Virus record (IMG/VR): IMGVR_UViG_3300046747_000310
Coordinates: 1 to 41,649 of that record
Direction: 5' to 3' (one strand)
From: a virus
DNA length: 41,649 nt
The notes under the pieces are model-generated. The model was not told where the DNA came from. It was given only the letters and a program-made list of their open reading frames with translations, and did not search any database. The stretch's first letter is position 1. Every line of letters begins with the position of its first letter. This document shows, in pieces, positions 22,840-32,268 of the stretch. The position numbers were made by a program, and so were the translations under genes.

Positions 22840-22936
22840 GCAACACGTCCGAACTGGACGCGGACCTAGCGCGAGCGGAATGCGGCGCCGCCGCGTGCCG
22901 ACCGACTATCAATGCGCCAGTTCCACACACTCAAAC

Positions 22937-22955
22937 AGTGCAAAAAAATGTACCA
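22937..22955 (-). promoter_or_regulatory. Late 19-bp element, copy 1 (lysis/fibre unit)
   Basis: AGTGCAAAAAAATGTACCA, written on the plus strand. It begins five bases after the stop of the 22961-24028 gene and 97 bases before the lipoprotein. The other copies are at 38008 and 40839. The minus-strand reading starts TGGTAC and ends TTGCAC, with an A/T tract between, and no consistent -10 follows. It probably drives or activates the lysis unit. Confidence 0.7.
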
Positions 22956-22960
22956 GGTCG

Positions 22961-24028
22961 CTACTGTGGCTCGTCCCAGATGCAGACGGATAGCACCGTG
23001 AAGTTACCGTTCGTTCCCGTGCCTGTTACGCGGCACTCAACCGTTGCCTCATCACGCGTGCCGCCGCGAATGCCACCGTCTGTTGCCCACTGAGACGGGT
23101 CATCTGTTTCGACGCTCAGGTTTTGCGTAGAAGACCAGCCAGAAGTCGTGAAGTGATGCGTAACCGTGGAGCCATTGGTCATGGTAATACGAACGTCGCC
23201 GGCCGTAGCGTCACCACTCAGTGCCGCCCTGACCTTGCTCTTGCACGTTTTAGTCGTAGCGCCAGGCACAAACAGCGGAGCTTGGATGGATGGCTTTACG
23301 CGATACACAGGCGTGTACGACGTGGTACCGCTGACGCTGATTACGTTTGCGCTCTCTGGCGATGCGCACGTAAACAACCCGCCGCGTCTAAAGACATCGT
23401 GGGCGGCAAACGCCGCCGCTGAGGCCAGTTGCGTGATAGACGATCCGACGCCATCCGTGTCTTCATAAATCGGATTCTTGGGCGCGAACGTGAAATAGTT
23501 TAGCCCAGCATTTTCAATCGTCGCGTTTGGGCACTCGAACAACATGATCTGATGAATGATCAGGTCGACGGTTTGGCTGTCTACAGTCGGGTCATGGTCG
23601 TTCAAAAAGAGGATCGAGAACTCTTCATCTGTGTTCGTAGCCGTAACATCCACGCGCATGTTGAACGTAGTTGGGGTGTTGTCGACGGCAAACGTCTGCT
23701 CCGCTCCGCCATTGACAGACGTTCTGACGTAGAGCGGAACGTTATATCCGAGGTTGCTAACCGATGACGCAGTGAACTGCAGATTCATACTGGAGTGGTA
23801 CGAATCTCGATATATCCACCATGCATGTGTCGGAGGCGAGAACTCACCATGATACGGAACAATCTTTGGACCATCCGAGATGAGCACGTGTCCGCGCCCG
23901 AGCAACCAATTTACGGCTACCGCCGCCGCCTTGTGCGTCGACCCTACGACAGGATACGTGGCACGAATACCGTTCGTGTTCAGGTTCGCACGGTCAGGGC
24001 ACGTTGTTACTATCTGGATGTTTGCCAT
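22961..24028 (-). CDS. Putative tail-tip or fibre protein
   Basis: A 355-residue beta-rich protein starting at ATG 24028 (TAATG). The first third contains short strands around LLGRGHVLISDG. The middle has Y-x-x-N-V-P-L-Y-V-R-T-S and D-x-T-x-T-N-T-D repeats (VDVTATNTDEEFSILFLNDH). Composition and position suggest a tail-tip or adhesion component. No family recognised. Confidence 0.5.
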   Translation of the reverse strand: MANIQIVTTCPDRANLNTNGIRATYPVVGSTHKAAAVAVNWLLGRGHVLISDGPKIVPYHGEFSPPTHAWWIYRDSYHSSMNLQFTASSVSNLGYNVPLYVRTSVNGGAEQTFAVDNTPTTFNMRVDVTATNTDEEFSILFLNDHDPTVDSQTVDLIIHQIMLFECPNATIENAGLNYFTFAPKNPIYEDTDGVGSSITQLASAAAFAAHDVFRRGGLFTCASPESANVISVSGTTSYTPVYRVKPSIQAPLFVPGATTKTCKSKVRAALSGDATAGDVRITMTNGSTVTHHFTTSGWSSTQNLSVETDDPSQWATDGGIRGGTRDEATVECRVTGTGTNGNFTVLSVCIWDEPQ

Positions 24029-24678
24029 TACGCTGGTGGGTACTCCCTAATCTGCAGGCCATCCAGGTAGATGACGTCGGCGATGTCATTCACAATGCAA
24101 CTGAGCTCTATCATTGCCTTAGCGTAGAAGTAGTAGCTCTGGACTAGGTCCGTGCCTGTCTGGAACGTAATCGTCGAAACAACCGCGCCAGTCATCGTCG
24201 ATGTTGTTGGCGACACGATCTGATCGTCGATGATCCATGCTGGAGTGGCTGACGTTGTGGTACCTCCGACAATACCGAACACGTTCGGATCGCTCGTGCC
24301 TCCAGGCGGTGCCGCTAGCGCGTTGCCTATTGCTACCTTTGTGTAGAGCGTATTCGTTGCTGCGTTCGACGTTACGCTTGCTGCGAGGCGTATATCCCAG
24401 CAGGGGAACTTGCTAACGTCCAATGCACATACTGGGAAGTTGTACTCAAAATACAACTTGGCAAGGAAGTCAGTGTCTTCGCGCTGACGTGCTTGCGCGT
24501 TCACGTTGCCGAACGTGCTTACACCGCTACACATGTTCACGATGTACCGCGGTGACGATTCGCAAAGATGCGCGATGTTGTCGACCATCGTCCAGACGCG
24601 CGACGTGTCGCATGGATGATCGGCTTGCAGCCCCGCAAGCTCAATGTCTTCGTAGTACTGCTTTACGCTCGTGGTCAT
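24028..24678 (-). CDS. Tail-associated hypothetical protein
   Basis: A 216-residue protein starting at ATG 24678 (ATGA overlap with the large tail protein). Acidic, with a helical N-terminal half containing four cysteines and a beta-rich C-terminal half (IQ-type strands, VIYLDGLQIREYPP). No enzyme motif. It is likely a baseplate or fibre-connecting protein by position only. Confidence 0.5.
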   Translation of the reverse strand: MTTSVKQYYEDIELAGLQADHPCDTSRVWTMVDNIAHLCESSPRYIVNMCSGVSTFGNVNAQARQREDTDFLAKLYFEYNFPVCALDVSKFPCWDIRLAASVTSNAATNTLYTKVAIGNALAAPPGGTSDPNVFGIVGGTTTSATPAWIIDDQIVSPTTSTMTGAVVSTITFQTGTDLVQSYYFYAKAMIELSCIVNDIADVIYLDGLQIREYPPA

Positions 24679-27515
24679 AGGTAAAGACTGGCATACGTGC
24701 CGTCCTGCTCCTGTCTGCTACCATCAGCGACTATCGTAAACGTCTTCTGCCGAGCCGTTAGGAGGCCCAGTGAGTTGTTCGTGTAGACAAGGTTCCATGT
24801 GATCGTGCTTGGCGTCCAGGTGGCGCCAAGGGCCACGTCGATGGTGTGTCCGGATGGGCTGACCGCTGACACTGTTCCGATAACGATGGTCGGACTAAGC
24901 GCGTTCGTTTGCTCAACCTGGATCAGTTCGCCGACAGCAAACTGACTCACAACGTCCCCGCCACCAGCCGTTGACCATGCGATGTTGAAACCATTTACCG
25001 GGGAGAACGTCAAGCGCCAGTTGTTGCCGCCGAGATTCGACTGCCCTGTAATGCGTCCGCTTGGACTGTAGCCGCCTGAAGTCTCGCGTGGGAAGTACAG
25101 AGTGAGCTTACCCATCGCCTGTTGCTTTGGGTCAAGGTTCCATTCGCGACCGATGACGATGCACTTGCGCGACACCATGCCTCGAGTGCCTTGGCCGTTT
25201 GGAATGTGCGGGTGAGTAATGTCCAGCACTGTCCCAATGATGGCGTTGAAGTAGCGGAATGTGACGCTGACCGTTACCACAGCGTAGTCCATCGACAACA
25301 CGCTGAGATAGTTGCTCATCCACTCGGCGACCTGCGCACCGGTGATAGGCACGCCGTCACCGGTATCGCTGAGCACGGTTAGGTTGGTGCCGTCTTTTCC
25401 GTAAGCTGTCAGCGATGCGGCTGAGGAACGCGGCGCACAGTCTACCTGACCCCTGCCATTGCTCTTGTGCTCAGCGATCGAGTCGATCTGTCTGATGCTG
25501 AAATCGTATTTTGGATCCCAATCATCCTCAAGCGGACGGTACCCAAACCGCGCATTGATGATGTTGACGATTCCATCCGGCTGTGCTTCCCAGGATACCC
25601 ATGATCCGGCCATCTTGCCGGCCGGCATGAGAATGTCCGCCTCAGTAAGCGATGCGTCTGAAGGCGTGTTGTTGGCTACAACAGGCAACTGCCTGAACGT
25701 CGTCTTACCATCCGAGCTAAGGATGGCCATCCAACCAAGAGCCTTCAGTTCCTCCTGAATGATCGTCTTGATCGGCGTCGGCTTGAAAAACACGTAGTTC
25801 CGGTGGCGCCAGAATGCAGCTAGCGGAGTGAACAGGAACGCGAATGCAAGCGCGGACGTGTCGACGTCGTTCGACGTGACGTATGGAGTGTCACCGTCGT
25901 TCGCATTCACGGCTTGCAGCGCCAGCTCAATGATGAACTGTGACAGGTTCGTATTCGTCACAAACACACGCAGCGGGATGAGCTGCGAGTTATTCGATAG
26001 GTATATGTTCTTGTCACTCGACATGATTGTGACAGAGATGAACCTGTCAGTCGTGTCGACAGCCGTTATCTGAATCGGCACCATCTTGTCGTCATTCTTC
26101 ACGACCAAGACGTCGTCAACGGACAGACCGTCAACTGTATTTAGGTAAACGCGATCTGGTGGAAAGAAGCTGCTTACGTCAGGGTAGTTTGCGTACTGCG
26201 GAACTGCAAATGTTCCATCCGTAACGATTGGCCCAGTTCCGACTTCCGTTCTCCTATCAGGCGACCCAACACACCCACGAACCGCTGGAAGCGGATATGT
26301 GTACGGCGGCGTGGAATCTTGCGGAGTGTCGACGTTGACGAACTTCTGCGAAGCATCACCGAAGTATTCAACCAACGTCCATCCAGCGGATAGGCTGGCG
26401 AACCCAGCAAATGACCCTTGCCCTACCGTCCACGAAAGCACGTTTCCGCCAGTGAATCCAGCCGCCTTGGATGACTGCTCGACAATGTCACCCTCAAGCG
26501 CGCTACGCAGAACAACCTCTGACATCGAGTAACCAGACCCTACGGGAGAGGCTACAACCATGATTAGTTTTGGCGGGCCGCCTATTTCGGCGTATGAGAA
26601 TGAGGCAATGTAATCTGTGCCAATATCAACTGATAACGTGGCCAGTTCAACATTCATTGCGTCAACGAAGTCTTGTTGCGTCTCGTAGAAGCCAACCAGC
26701 TGGTACATCTTGGATGCGTAGCTGGCCGCCGTACCCTTCTGCAGGATGAACACGAACGACACAGGGCAGCTTGCGCTGTGATAAATGCCACGCGGCTGAT
26801 AGACAAGGTCTTCTGCGGCGGCTACCGACTGCTCTAACACCTTCATGATGTTGTCGCATTGAATGGTCCAGTCGATACCATTCGTATCTAGCTTCGGCGG
26901 AGTCGCTACAACACCGCGCCACAACAACGTGCCGTCACCGCTGAATGAGTCGCCTTCACCGTAAACGTACAGGAAACAGCGCCGCCCCTGCATTGATGGA
27001 GGGGTGCTGTACACAGGTGCGATCATCGTGGTTATTTCGGCACGTGAAATGTAATGCTTCTGGGCTACTGTGTTCCACTTACCGCGAACGATCGTGTTGC
27101 TGCCCGCAGTGGAAAAGCACTCGGTACCTACGTGGTAGTGGCCAGATGGCAGCGTGATGCCAGTGTCCAGCGTGATGTGCGTGGACGTGTCGCTCAGGCC
27201 TGGAATGCCGGAGTCATCGGCGAGATAGCCGACCGGCACAGCCGTTTTCGTGAACGACTCGATCGTGTCTTCACTGCGTTGTGACGGCTTGATCTTGAAG
27301 GCGATGCCTCCGGCTGTAGACCAGCAGTCACGCATCGACAGTTTCTCTGTGATCTTGATGCCATCGTACTGTAGGCCAGCGCATATACGCCGTCCATCAG
27401 CGTTGCCAGAGTGCGTAATACGCTGATCGGTGACCCATTCGTCAGGCCATCCTTCAACCATCAGGCGCAGCGAGTACTTGCCACGACCGGATGCCAGCAG
27501 CCCAGCCCAGGTCAT
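24675..27515 (-). CDS. Large tail hub/tip attachment protein
   Basis: A 946-residue protein starting at ATG 27515. The size and position after the tape measure and distal tail gene match the central tail-tip hub or tail-associated protein of siphophages. An N-terminal beta domain (about 1-230) is followed by a long mixed region with DDVLVVKNDDKMVPIQITAV and a C-terminal Ig-like stretch near 800-946. No peptidase or lysozyme signature was found. It would cap the tube and hold the fibres. The assignment rests on gene order. Confidence 0.6.
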   Translation of the reverse strand: MTWAGLLASGRGKYSLRLMVEGWPDEWVTDQRITHSGNADGRRICAGLQYDGIKITEKLSMRDCWSTAGGIAFKIKPSQRSEDTIESFTKTAVPVGYLADDSGIPGLSDTSTHITLDTGITLPSGHYHVGTECFSTAGSNTIVRGKWNTVAQKHYISRAEITTMIAPVYSTPPSMQGRRCFLYVYGEGDSFSGDGTLLWRGVVATPPKLDTNGIDWTIQCDNIMKVLEQSVAAAEDLVYQPRGIYHSASCPVSFVFILQKGTAASYASKMYQLVGFYETQQDFVDAMNVELATLSVDIGTDYIASFSYAEIGGPPKLIMVVASPVGSGYSMSEVVLRSALEGDIVEQSSKAAGFTGGNVLSWTVGQGSFAGFASLSAGWTLVEYFGDASQKFVNVDTPQDSTPPYTYPLPAVRGCVGSPDRRTEVGTGPIVTDGTFAVPQYANYPDVSSFFPPDRVYLNTVDGLSVDDVLVVKNDDKMVPIQITAVDTTDRFISVTIMSSDKNIYLSNNSQLIPLRVFVTNTNLSQFIIELALQAVNANDGDTPYVTSNDVDTSALAFAFLFTPLAAFWRHRNYVFFKPTPIKTIIQEELKALGWMAILSSDGKTTFRQLPVVANNTPSDASLTEADILMPAGKMAGSWVSWEAQPDGIVNIINARFGYRPLEDDWDPKYDFSIRQIDSIAEHKSNGRGQVDCAPRSSAASLTAYGKDGTNLTVLSDTGDGVPITGAQVAEWMSNYLSVLSMDYAVVTVSVTFRYFNAIIGTVLDITHPHIPNGQGTRGMVSRKCIVIGREWNLDPKQQAMGKLTLYFPRETSGGYSPSGRITGQSNLGGNNWRLTFSPVNGFNIAWSTAGGGDVVSQFAVGELIQVEQTNALSPTIVIGTVSAVSPSGHTIDVALGATWTPSTITWNLVYTNNSLGLLTARQKTFTIVADGSRQEQDGTYASLYL

Positions 27516-28402
27516 CCACTCACCGCCGAGTAGCCTTGCAGAACTGTCTTGAACGGAATGTGAAACTGAGCGTCGTTACCGTCGCTCGCTCGCTCGCACT
27601 TCCACTGTGAGCCTTCGACGCGGAAGAAGAAGGCCTCATCAATGCCATCGCCGAATCCGTTCATGACGACGAACGGTAGTGACGCTCTGGAGCACTCGAC
27701 CAGTTCTTGGAACGTGAATGGATGCGCTGCCAGCGCTGACCGACGTAGCGTCTTTTCCTTCGTCTCGAACTGCTGCGTCCAGTCGCGATACAGTGGCACC
27801 GCTGATCGGTCTAGCCCGAACGTCGTGCCAGCGTTAGAGACGGCTTGCGATGACACTGATTCAGGTTCGTAGTTAGGCGTGCTCGATGACGTTGCCGTCA
27901 GCGTCGGAACGATGCAGAAATCCGGAGTATTGGTGCTGACGTAGGAAGAAGCTCCGGATAACGTGTTGCCCGAATACCCGAACAGCTCATACGTAGCAGC
28001 TGAACCGAAAGTAACCGTCATCGTAGCCGAGTATCCAAACGTGAACTTGCACTGGATGGCGTTGAATGAGCAGGTTAGGTTGGCAGCCGTACTAGCCCAA
28101 CCAGCAGCAGTGGCAGCGGCTTGCAAAGATGCCTGCGTCTTAGGCCCAAAACCTAGAGTCGAGTACGAACGCGCCATGCCATTGCTGGACCGGCGATCCT
28201 CTGAGAGGAAGTCACCCAGTCCTACGCCGTAATGGTTGTAAACCGTGGTCGTCGAAGTGCCATCGCTGGTTGTGCTGCTGAACGCGCCGATGTTCACGCT
28301 GATCGTGGTCTTGCCAGATGTTGCAACCTGGATAGTGCTGAATCCGTTGTTCGTGTCAGCACAGTCAAAGCTGCCGAGATACGCGAATGCCTGTACGCTC
28401 AC
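27512..28402 (-). CDS. Putative distal tail protein
   Basis: A 296-residue, beta-rich protein starting at GTG 28402 and coupled to the tape measure by GTGA. A Gly/Ser/Thr-rich N-terminus is followed by LGFGPKTQASLQAAATAAG and a C-terminal mixed region with WTQQFETKEKTLRRSALAAH. The order tape measure, this gene, large tip protein is the usual distal-tail position. No Dit family signature is clear. Confidence 0.5.
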   Translation of the reverse strand: MSVQAFAYLGSFDCADTNNGFSTIQVATSGKTTISVNIGAFSSTTSDGTSTTTVYNHYGVGLGDFLSEDRRSSNGMARSYSTLGFGPKTQASLQAAATAAGWASTAANLTCSFNAIQCKFTFGYSATMTVTFGSAATYELFGYSGNTLSGASSYVSTNTPDFCIVPTLTATSSSTPNYEPESVSSQAVSNAGTTFGLDRSAVPLYRDWTQQFETKEKTLRRSALAAHPFTFQELVECSRASLPFVVMNGFGDGIDEAFFFRVEGSQWKCERASDGNDAQFHIPFKTVLQGYSAVSG

Positions 28403-30054
28403 ACTTCAACTCCATACGAGTTGTTGGCGGCCTTGAGTGCTTCACGAACTCGTAACCCATCGTCGGCAGATGGCGAGACGACAGACGGCATGGAGATGTA
28501 GATGATGGTCGGCGAGCTGCTACCAGAACTACCAGACGAGTTGTTTATTGGCGATGAACCAGCCTGTGAGGCGCTTGAAGGCGCCGACGGCGTGGCAGGT
28601 GTAGCTGCCGCGCCAACACCGGCGAAGCCGATGCCTGCGGCAATCTCGGCGCCGCCGGTGGCGATCTTGACGGCGCCTGCAGGGTTGAACGATGCCAGGT
28701 CGATAATGCCGCTGAACACTGCCATCGTGCCTTCAGCGATCATTGACTCGCCGATAGACTTCAGGATCGCAGCTCCGCTAACCTTCTGGCCTTCAGCGAC
28801 AGCGGTGAGCATCTTGGCCGTACCGCCTGCGACGATGCCTGCGGTTTGCTGTATGGCTGAGTTGATGATCTGGCGCTCTTGACGCTCAAGTTGAAAGTGC
28901 TTTTGCTTGGCCTGAAACAGCTGCTCTTCTGCCTGCATCTGTTGGCGGAATGTGTTGTCAGCCTCCTGCTGTTTCAGCTGCTCATTCTTTTGGTCGTTGG
29001 TGGAGATGATCTCCTGAATCTTGAGCTTCTGGTCCGCCATGGCCTGCTCTGCTGCCATGGTCTTCAGATGGTATTGCTCTTCAAGCGCGTTCAGCTTCTC
29101 GAGTTGCTTCTCGCGCTCTTCTTCTAGCTTGAACGAGTCAACGCCTTTTGGCGCTTTCCCAGGAGCAATGTCCTTGCCGATGAGAGGTGACTGCGTTGAC
29201 AGCTGTGCGGCAAGCTCAGCCTTGTCCGCCTCGTTTTTGCTAACCGCTGCAGCAGTGCTACGCAGCGCGTTGAACTTCTCATCTACCTGAGCAAGGCGCG
29301 CCTGCATCCGATCGAAGATCTCATCAGAGCGAACCTTTACTTCATCAAGGTTCTTACCATGGATCTCGGTGACCTTCTTCGTGTAGTAGTCACGGATCGT
29401 CGACTTCTCTGCGAGTTCCTGCGCAAGCAGTTCATCAGAGCTAGCGTTGCCTTGTCCGATAGCAGCGTCCTTTGCTCTGTCGGATCGTCCCTGTTGGAAT
29501 CCAGAAGCCAATTGCGTACGCAAGGCTGCGACATTCTTGGTGTAGTCAGCGATGTCCAACGAGCCACGCGTGATCTTGTACGAAACAGCGTCGATGTCTG
29601 GCACCCAATGCTGAAACGCCAGTGTGATGCCTGCGACAGCGCCTATCGCTCCACCAGCGATGGCGATCTCTGGACCACCGATGACTGTTGATGCGAACAT
29701 GAACACGCTTCTTGAGAGCGTATCGATTACTCCGCGATACTGCCCAAGTCCGCCAAGCTCAGCACCGATACGACCGATGGTAGTACCAGCTTCCTGGATC
29801 GTGCGACCTGACGCCCCGAAGGCGCGTCCACTCTCTTCAACGCTCTTCGTTAGCTTGCCGACAACATCGTTGACCTGGTCCGCTTCAGCGCGGTACTTGG
29901 CCATGTTCGAGATGACGCCGCTGTCTGACTGCGCTTGAGCCAACGCGCTTTGTAGCTTAACAGTGCGATCCATCGCCGCAGCAACGCGATCGAATCCAGC
30001 CGCCGTCTGTTCAGCGCCGTCTTGCGAAATCTTATAGACGATCGCTTCAGGCAC
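28399..30054 (-). CDS. Tape measure protein
   Basis: A 551-residue protein. It is almost wholly helical, with a coiled coil in the middle (KLEEEREKQLEKLNALEEQY, then FRQQMQAEEQLFQAKQKHFQ). A hydrophobic segment lies at about 115-150 (FASTVIGGPEIAIAGGAIGA) and a Gly/Ala-rich stretch near the C-terminus. It lies between the chaperone and distal tail genes. At about 1.5 Å per residue it predicts a tail near 80 nm, a short siphophage tail. Starts at GTG 30054, overlapping the T-like gene. Confidence 0.85.
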   Translation of the reverse strand: MPEAIVYKISQDGAEQTAAGFDRVAAAMDRTVKLQSALAQAQSDSGVISNMAKYRAEADQVNDVVGKLTKSVEESGRAFGASGRTIQEAGTTIGRIGAELGGLGQYRGVIDTLSRSVFMFASTVIGGPEIAIAGGAIGAVAGITLAFQHWVPDIDAVSYKITRGSLDIADYTKNVAALRTQLASGFQQGRSDRAKDAAIGQGNASSDELLAQELAEKSTIRDYYTKKVTEIHGKNLDEVKVRSDEIFDRMQARLAQVDEKFNALRSTAAAVSKNEADKAELAAQLSTQSPLIGKDIAPGKAPKGVDSFKLEEEREKQLEKLNALEEQYHLKTMAAEQAMADQKLKIQEIISTNDQKNEQLKQQEADNTFRQQMQAEEQLFQAKQKHFQLERQERQIINSAIQQTAGIVAGGTAKMLTAVAEGQKVSGAAILKSIGESMIAEGTMAVFSGIIDLASFNPAGAVKIATGGAEIAAGIGFAGVGAAATPATPSAPSSASQAGSSPINNSSGSSGSSSPTIIYISMPSVVSPSADDGLRVREALKAANNSYGVEV

Positions 30055-30310
30055 GGCTGCGCTCCTGTTCCTTGCGCTTCATGTCGAGCTGTTTGCTGTA
30101 CACGCGGTTGTCGATCGCGTTGTACATCGCGATGCCTTCAACCAGCTTATGGCTAGGTTCAGGCTCAACAAACGCAAGCTGACCAGATTCATGGAAGCGC
30201 ATCGCGGTCTGCACGCGCTGGACGAATGGATCAGAGAAAGCGCGCCATGGGCAAGTACCCACGTCGTGTCCCGTCATTTCCTCCATCGTCTTGCGAATCC
30301 CGTGCGTCAT
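30047..30310 (-). CDS. Tail assembly chaperone T-like protein
   Basis: An 87-residue protein. The ATG at 30310 has AGGA about seven bases upstream, so it can be made alone. HDVGTCPWRAFSDPFVQRVQ and GQLAFVEPEP resemble the T domain of tail chaperones. It lies between the G-like gene and the tape measure. Its frame is -1 to the G gene and is open for about 86 codons upstream. A G-T frameshift product, as in lambda, is possible. Confidence 0.6.
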   Translation of the reverse strand: MTHGIRKTMEEMTGHDVGTCPWRAFSDPFVQRVQTAMRFHESGQLAFVEPEPSHKLVEGIAMYNAIDNRVYSKQLDMKRKEQERSRA

Positions 30311-30372
30311 CTGCGGTTCCTCGCGGCCTCGTTCCGGTCCAGCGCCCGAGCATTCGCAGGCGTACGAAAGTC

Positions 30373-30978
30373 TTAGACGGCGGCGGCCTGCTCTGTGGTG
30401 GTCCCTGTCGCGCTTGGCGTCTGTGCCGTAGACACCGAGGGCTCTGCGTTGTTCGTCGCTGATGCAGTGGTCTGGCTCAGCTCCGCAAGGCGGAATCGAC
30501 GACGTTCCAAATGTTCGACCACAAAAGACGGCAGCGGCAAGCAAAGTCGCATCTTTCGGGGCAAAAAAGAGTGCTGGTAGATCACCCGTCCAATCTCTTC
30601 GCGCTGCGAAGGTGGGAACCGTGCGGCTTCCTCATCGGTCATCATCGTGTGCTTGCCACGCTTGACAGCAGGCTCCCATGATGTTACGGCCACACCGTCT
30701 TCACCGACCAGGCTCTCAACCTTACGCACGCCAGCGATGAACGCCTTGTACCAGCGCTCATAGTCGTTCGACGTGCCGGCCATGATGTAGCTCTCCCACA
30801 ATCCATGCGGAACTTCGCTGACGTGGAATATGGTCGGCTTCTCACCAGGCACCCACTTGCCGTCAACGATCTTGAAATCGCGATCGCGGATGTACTCGAC
30901 GACTTCGTCTACCGTGAGCGCCGACGTGTCTAGAGCTTCATCTAGCACGCATATGACTTTGAACTGTTGATCACGCAT
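30373..30978 (-). CDS. Tail assembly chaperone G-like protein
   Basis: A 201-residue protein starting at ATG 30978. A mixed alpha/beta N-terminal half (DQQFKVICVLDEALDTSALT) is followed by a helical middle (EEAARFPPSQREEIGRVIYQ). The last 35 residues are Ala/Thr/Ser-rich. It precedes the tape measure gene by two genes, the usual place of the G chaperone, which coats the tape measure before tube assembly. The T frame overlaps its end by 190 bases. Confidence 0.65.
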   Translation of the reverse strand: MRDQQFKVICVLDEALDTSALTVDEVVEYIRDRDFKIVDGKWVPGEKPTIFHVSEVPHGLWESYIMAGTSNDYERWYKAFIAGVRKVESLVGEDGVAVTSWEPAVKRGKHTMMTDEEAARFPPSQREEIGRVIYQHSFLPRKMRLCLPLPSFVVEHLERRRFRLAELSQTTASATNNAEPSVSTAQTPSATGTTTEQAAAV

Positions 30979-31016
30979 GGCTGTCTGGCCGCCTATCTGT
31001 AAAGACTCGTAATAAC

Positions 31017-32255
31017 TCAGAAAAAGTGAATTCTGAACGGACTTTTCTGTAGGTCCGTGGTGTTCGTGGTAGTGGAGTTGTCCAACTTCCCGTAGAACTT
31101 GATTGTCTGGCCGGCAATGCCTGTCAAGTCAGTGCGCTGGAAGTCATCGAAGATGACGTTAGGACAGCTGATTAGTACCGCGCCTGCAGATGATGTACCG
31201 ATCTGGTAGAAGACGGCGCGCGCCGTCTTGGCATCGCGGAAGTCCATCCACGTCGTACCCTCGTATGGAATCTGAAACTCGCCAGTCACAGGTGGTCCAT
31301 CGTTGCGAACTGGCACCCATTGCTTGATCGTATTGATGCCAGCAGGCGTCTTGTGCGGAACGTTCTTCAGCTGCGGCGCAATCGTGATTGACGGCGCGTC
31401 AACGAGTGTGCCTGCAAGCGTCGACGTGCCTACCGTCGCGATACGAAACTCGGAATCCATGACCACGTTCATGCCGGTTGACGCGTACGACTGATCGGCA
31501 ATAGCCGACGACGTTAGATTCATCGTGGTGTTCGTGCCGTTGGCTAGATCCCAGTCAGCGAACTGAAATGGAAACGTGACTTTTGGGACCGTACCTGGCT
31601 CAAGCGCAAACGTTGGCGGACCTTTGAGAGCTCCACCACGAGCGAGCCAACGATCGCCAAGGCCGAGTCCTTCAACAGCTAGCTGCAAGAACTTGATGAT
31701 GGAGCCATCAGTGTTCGCGAAGTAGTACGTTGCAGCCGCATATACAGGTAGTGATACTGGCGGGTTAGAGCTAAACGCCAGTTTTACTGTAATATTTACG
31801 CCAGATATCGTCTTGATCTCACGCGCTTCATACGACCCGCCTGGACCGGTCGCGCACATGACCGCGCCACCTTCTAGGAAACCTGTGGCGGAAGTAACTA
31901 TGATCGTCGTTACCGATCCGGTATTCGCGATCGTGGTTGAGGCTCCTCCTGTTGATGTTCCGAAAGCGGCCGTCCATAGATTGGCGTTGTATGGAGCGGA
32001 TGCCAGTGCTTGCGACGTCAGATTGATAGTGACGTCAGCCGTTGCAGACTTCGGCAGTGACACCTTGGTTGGGTAACCGTGGATGTGCTGCTGGTTGATC
32101 ATCGGCGACTCTTGCGGAGCGTCGAGCGTCAGTTTGAAGCTGTCCTCACGCATGATCACATCGGAAAAAGAACCGATAGAAATCTCAGTTGCGAATGCCG
32201 CGTTAGGCTCAACAGCCGATCGCACCCTGCGTACTCGTTCAACGACCTGTGCCAT
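31017..32255 (-). CDS. Major tail tube-like protein
   Basis: A 412-residue beta-rich protein starting at ATG 32255. The sequence has TADVTINLTSQALASAPYNA and a long C-terminal half with an Ig-like pattern. It lies between the tail terminator-like gene and the chaperones, the major-tail-protein position. No sheath gene was found near it. The large size could come from a C-terminal Ig-type decoration domain. Family assignment rests on gene order. Confidence 0.6.
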   Translation of the reverse strand: MAQVVERVRRVRSAVEPNAAFATEISIGSFSDVIMREDSFKLTLDAPQESPMINQQHIHGYPTKVSLPKSATADVTINLTSQALASAPYNANLWTAAFGTSTGGASTTIANTGSVTTIIVTSATGFLEGGAVMCATGPGGSYEAREIKTISGVNITVKLAFSSNPPVSLPVYAAATYYFANTDGSIIKFLQLAVEGLGLGDRWLARGGALKGPPTFALEPGTVPKVTFPFQFADWDLANGTNTTMNLTSSAIADQSYASTGMNVVMDSEFRIATVGTSTLAGTLVDAPSITIAPQLKNVPHKTPAGINTIKQWVPVRNDGPPVTGEFQIPYEGTTWMDFRDAKTARAVFYQIGTSSAGAVLISCPNVIFDDFQRTDLTGIAGQTIKFYGKLDNSTTTNTTDLQKSPFRIHFF

Positions 32256-32268
32256 TTAGCGCATGCTC

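Noticed and set aside
22937-22955. A strict sigma-54 promoter at the 19-bp element
   Set aside because: The GG and GC dinucleotides are one base further apart than the strict -24/-12 spacing. It is kept only as a possible relationship.
30562-30568. T TTT TTG as the definite G-T frameshift site
   Set aside because: The G frame after it still looks like real protein, no strong downstream hairpin was found, and the T frame just after the site is Cys/Arg-rich like a shadow; kept as a possibility only.
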